Positions 4,656-5,691 of a DNA stretch of 5,691 nt are shown here, one piece after another. Position numbers and translations under genes: made by a program. The stretch is from DASRDS01 sp035569435 (lineage in GTDB: Bacteria; Gemmatimonadota; Gemmatimonadetes; Gemmatimonadales; Gemmatimonadaceae), in the NCBI GenBank assembly GCA_035569435.1, contig DATMNB010000314.1, forward strand, positions 1-5,691. The letters are read 5' to 3'. Position 1 is the stretch's first letter; the number at the start of each line of letters is the position of its first letter. The notes under the pieces were generated by a model that was not told the DNA's origin, did no database searches, and worked only from the letters and a program-made list of their open reading frames with translations.

Positions 4656-5691
4656 GTCGCGGAGCGGCGAGCAGCCATGCGCTGCTCGCCGGGATGTACG
4701 AGGCGGCGGTCGCCGGAGCCCTCCCTGAGACGGCGACCCGGCACGCCGTCACCGCTCTGCACCTACCGCAAGCCGCCAAGGTCCACGTCATCGCCATCGG
4801 CAAAGCGGCCCACGCCATGGCCGCGGGCGCCGTCGCCGCGCTGGCCGCGACCGGGCGCGAGCCCGTCGGCGGTGTCATCGCCGGCCCGACGCCGACGCCC
4901 TCGCCGCACCCGGCACTCCACGTCGTCACAGGTGACCATCCGATCCCCGGCGCCGGCTCGGCGGCGGCCGCCGCGGCCATCGGCGATGCCGTGGCCGCCG
5001 CGGGAGCCAACGACGACGTCCTCGCCCTGATCTCCGGTGGCGGCACCAGTCTCGCCGCGGCGCCATCGGCCGAGGCCCTGGAGCTTGGCGTCACACAGAC
5101 CGACCTCGGTCAGCTCTACGCCCTGCTCCTGGCGTCCGGGGCCGATGTCGTCGTCATGAACGACGTCCGCAAGCGCTTCTGCCGCTGGTTTGGCGGCCGC
5201 CTCTCGGCGGCGCTCGCGCCGTCCCGCGTGCACTGCTTCATCGTCTCCGATGTCCTGGGCGATGCCCTACCCTCGATCAGCTCCGGCCCCTGCGTCCCTG
5301 ACCCGCTCACGGCGCGCGACGTCGAGGCATTGCTCCGCCGCTACGCGATCTGGGAGCCCCTCCCCGCAAGCGCGCGCCGGTACCTCGAGGCCGTGACGGC
5401 CGGCCGCGCCCGCGAAACCCCCAAGCCGGGCGATCCGGCCTTCGCCGGCGCCGAGCCCGCAATCATTGTCAGTAACGCCCACGCCGTCCAAGCGGCGGCC
5501 GCCTACGCGCGCGCCAACGGGATCGACGATGTCACCATCGCCCCGACCCCGCTCACCGGCGAAGCAGCCATCAGCGGGGTGCGCATGGCGAGTGAGCTCA
5601 TTGCCCGCCGCAAACGTCAACGCGGTACACGCCGCACCCAATGCATCCTGTGGGGCGGTGAGACGACAGTCACCCTCGGCCCCACCCCCGG
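4652..5691 (+). CDS. Glycerate 2-kinase (GckA/TtuD, MOFRL-type), 3' end outside window
   Basis: The frame stays open to the window edge, giving about 346 residues of a family usually 400-450 long; the C-terminal MOFRL part is missing. Glycerate 2-kinases phosphorylate D-glycerate with ATP and feed glycolysis, in the cytoplasm. Recognisable blocks are VIAIGKAAHAMA (the Lys codon at 4802 is the likely catalytic Lys), GDHPIPG, ALISGGGTSL (from about 5024), MNDVRKR...FGGRLSAAL (from 5156), FIVSDVLGDALPSISSGPCVPDP and WGGETTVTLG (from 5651). The start is unclear. Family N-termini resemble RALLxxMYRAAVAAADP, and here SHALLAGMYEAAVAGALP matches them, so the ATG at 4694 would cut into the domain. The only start-like codon further up is CTG at 4652, overlapping the peroxiredoxin TGA as CTGA, with AGGA at 4640-4643. 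ATG 4694 is the conservative alternative. The segment after VRK departs from the family's HLSxxKGG: it reads RFCRWFGG, with Phe in place of the Lys. Confidence 0.85.
   Translation, partial: MSRGAASSHALLAGMYEAAVAGALPETATRHAVTALHLPQAAKVHVIAIGKAAHAMAAGAVAALAATGREPVGGVIAGPTPTPSPHPALHVVTGDHPIPGAGSAAAAAAIGDAVAAAGANDDVLALISGGGTSLAAAPSAEALELGVTQTDLGQLYALLLASGADVVVMNDVRKRFCRWFGGRLSAALAPSRVHCFIVSDVLGDALPSISSGPCVPDPLTARDVEALLRRYAIWEPLPASARRYLEAVTAGRARETPKPGDPAFAGAEPAIIVSNAHAVQAAAAYARANGIDDVTIAPTPLTGEAAISGVRMASELIARRKRQRGTRRTQCILWGGETTVTLGPTP
4665..4691 (+). repeat. Perfect 11-bp inverted repeat at the start of the glycerate kinase gene
   Basis: CGGCGAGCAGC (4665-4675) is followed by a five-base spacer and then its exact complement GCTGCTCGCCG (4681-4691). 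It forms a very GC-rich hairpin ending two bases before the ATG at 4694 and ten bases after the peroxiredoxin stop. No T-run follows, so it is not a standard intrinsic terminator. If translation starts at CTG 4652 the hairpin is inside the coding sequence; if at ATG 4694 it would cover the ribosome-binding region. Confidence 0.75.

Noticed and set aside
4665..4691. The 11-bp inverted repeat as an intrinsic terminator after the peroxiredoxin gene
   Set aside because: No T-run follows the stem, and it lies in the region that appears to code for the N-terminus of the glycerate kinase.
4763..5233. Open frames on the - strand opposite the glycerate kinase gene
   Set aside because: They are Ala/Gly/Arg-rich with no motifs, and the + strand frame carries several ordered family motifs.

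Overview
The window is high-GC bacterial DNA, densely coded, with five protein genes and one structured RNA leader. Its style suggests Gemmatimonadota or a similar soil or aquatic phylum: a PASTA-less PknB-type kinase with an N-terminal zinc ribbon, GTG starts, and a Big-domain lipoprotein hydrolase. That assignment is inference from style and was not tested by a search.

Layout from left to right: (1) the 3' end of an aconitase gene on the + strand (1-527). (2) A convergent - strand gene (510-2177) for a secreted, probably lipid-anchored clan GH-A glycoside hydrolase resembling GH30, with a bacterial Ig-like (Big_2) domain. Its stop overlaps the aconitase stop region by 18 bp. (3) Directly upstream of that hydrolase on the - strand, a class I cyclic-di-GMP (GEMM-I) riboswitch aptamer (2201-2309), ending 23 nt before the GTG start. 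(4) Upstream again on the same strand, a membrane-anchored Ser/Thr protein kinase (2365-3930) with a zinc ribbon, a kinase domain, one transmembrane helix and a PEGA-like extracytoplasmic tail. (5) A 158-bp divergent intergenic region. (6) On the + strand, an exported peroxiredoxin-like protein (4089-4655), followed with no gap by a glycerate 2-kinase family gene (from about 4652) that runs off the window.

The main point of interest is the riboswitch plus hydrolase unit. The second messenger that governs the biofilm-motility switch appears to control, at the RNA level, a surface polysaccharide hydrolase, which would fit matrix remodelling or dispersal. The leader sequence also suggests a translational expression platform: the Shine-Dalgarno sequence can sit in the loop of a small hairpin and is complementary to the predicted apical loop of the aptamer's P3 arm. 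The peroxiredoxin and glycerate kinase genes look translationally coupled. The glycerate kinase has no standard start codon where family homology suggests it should begin, and it departs from the conserved motif near the KGG segment.
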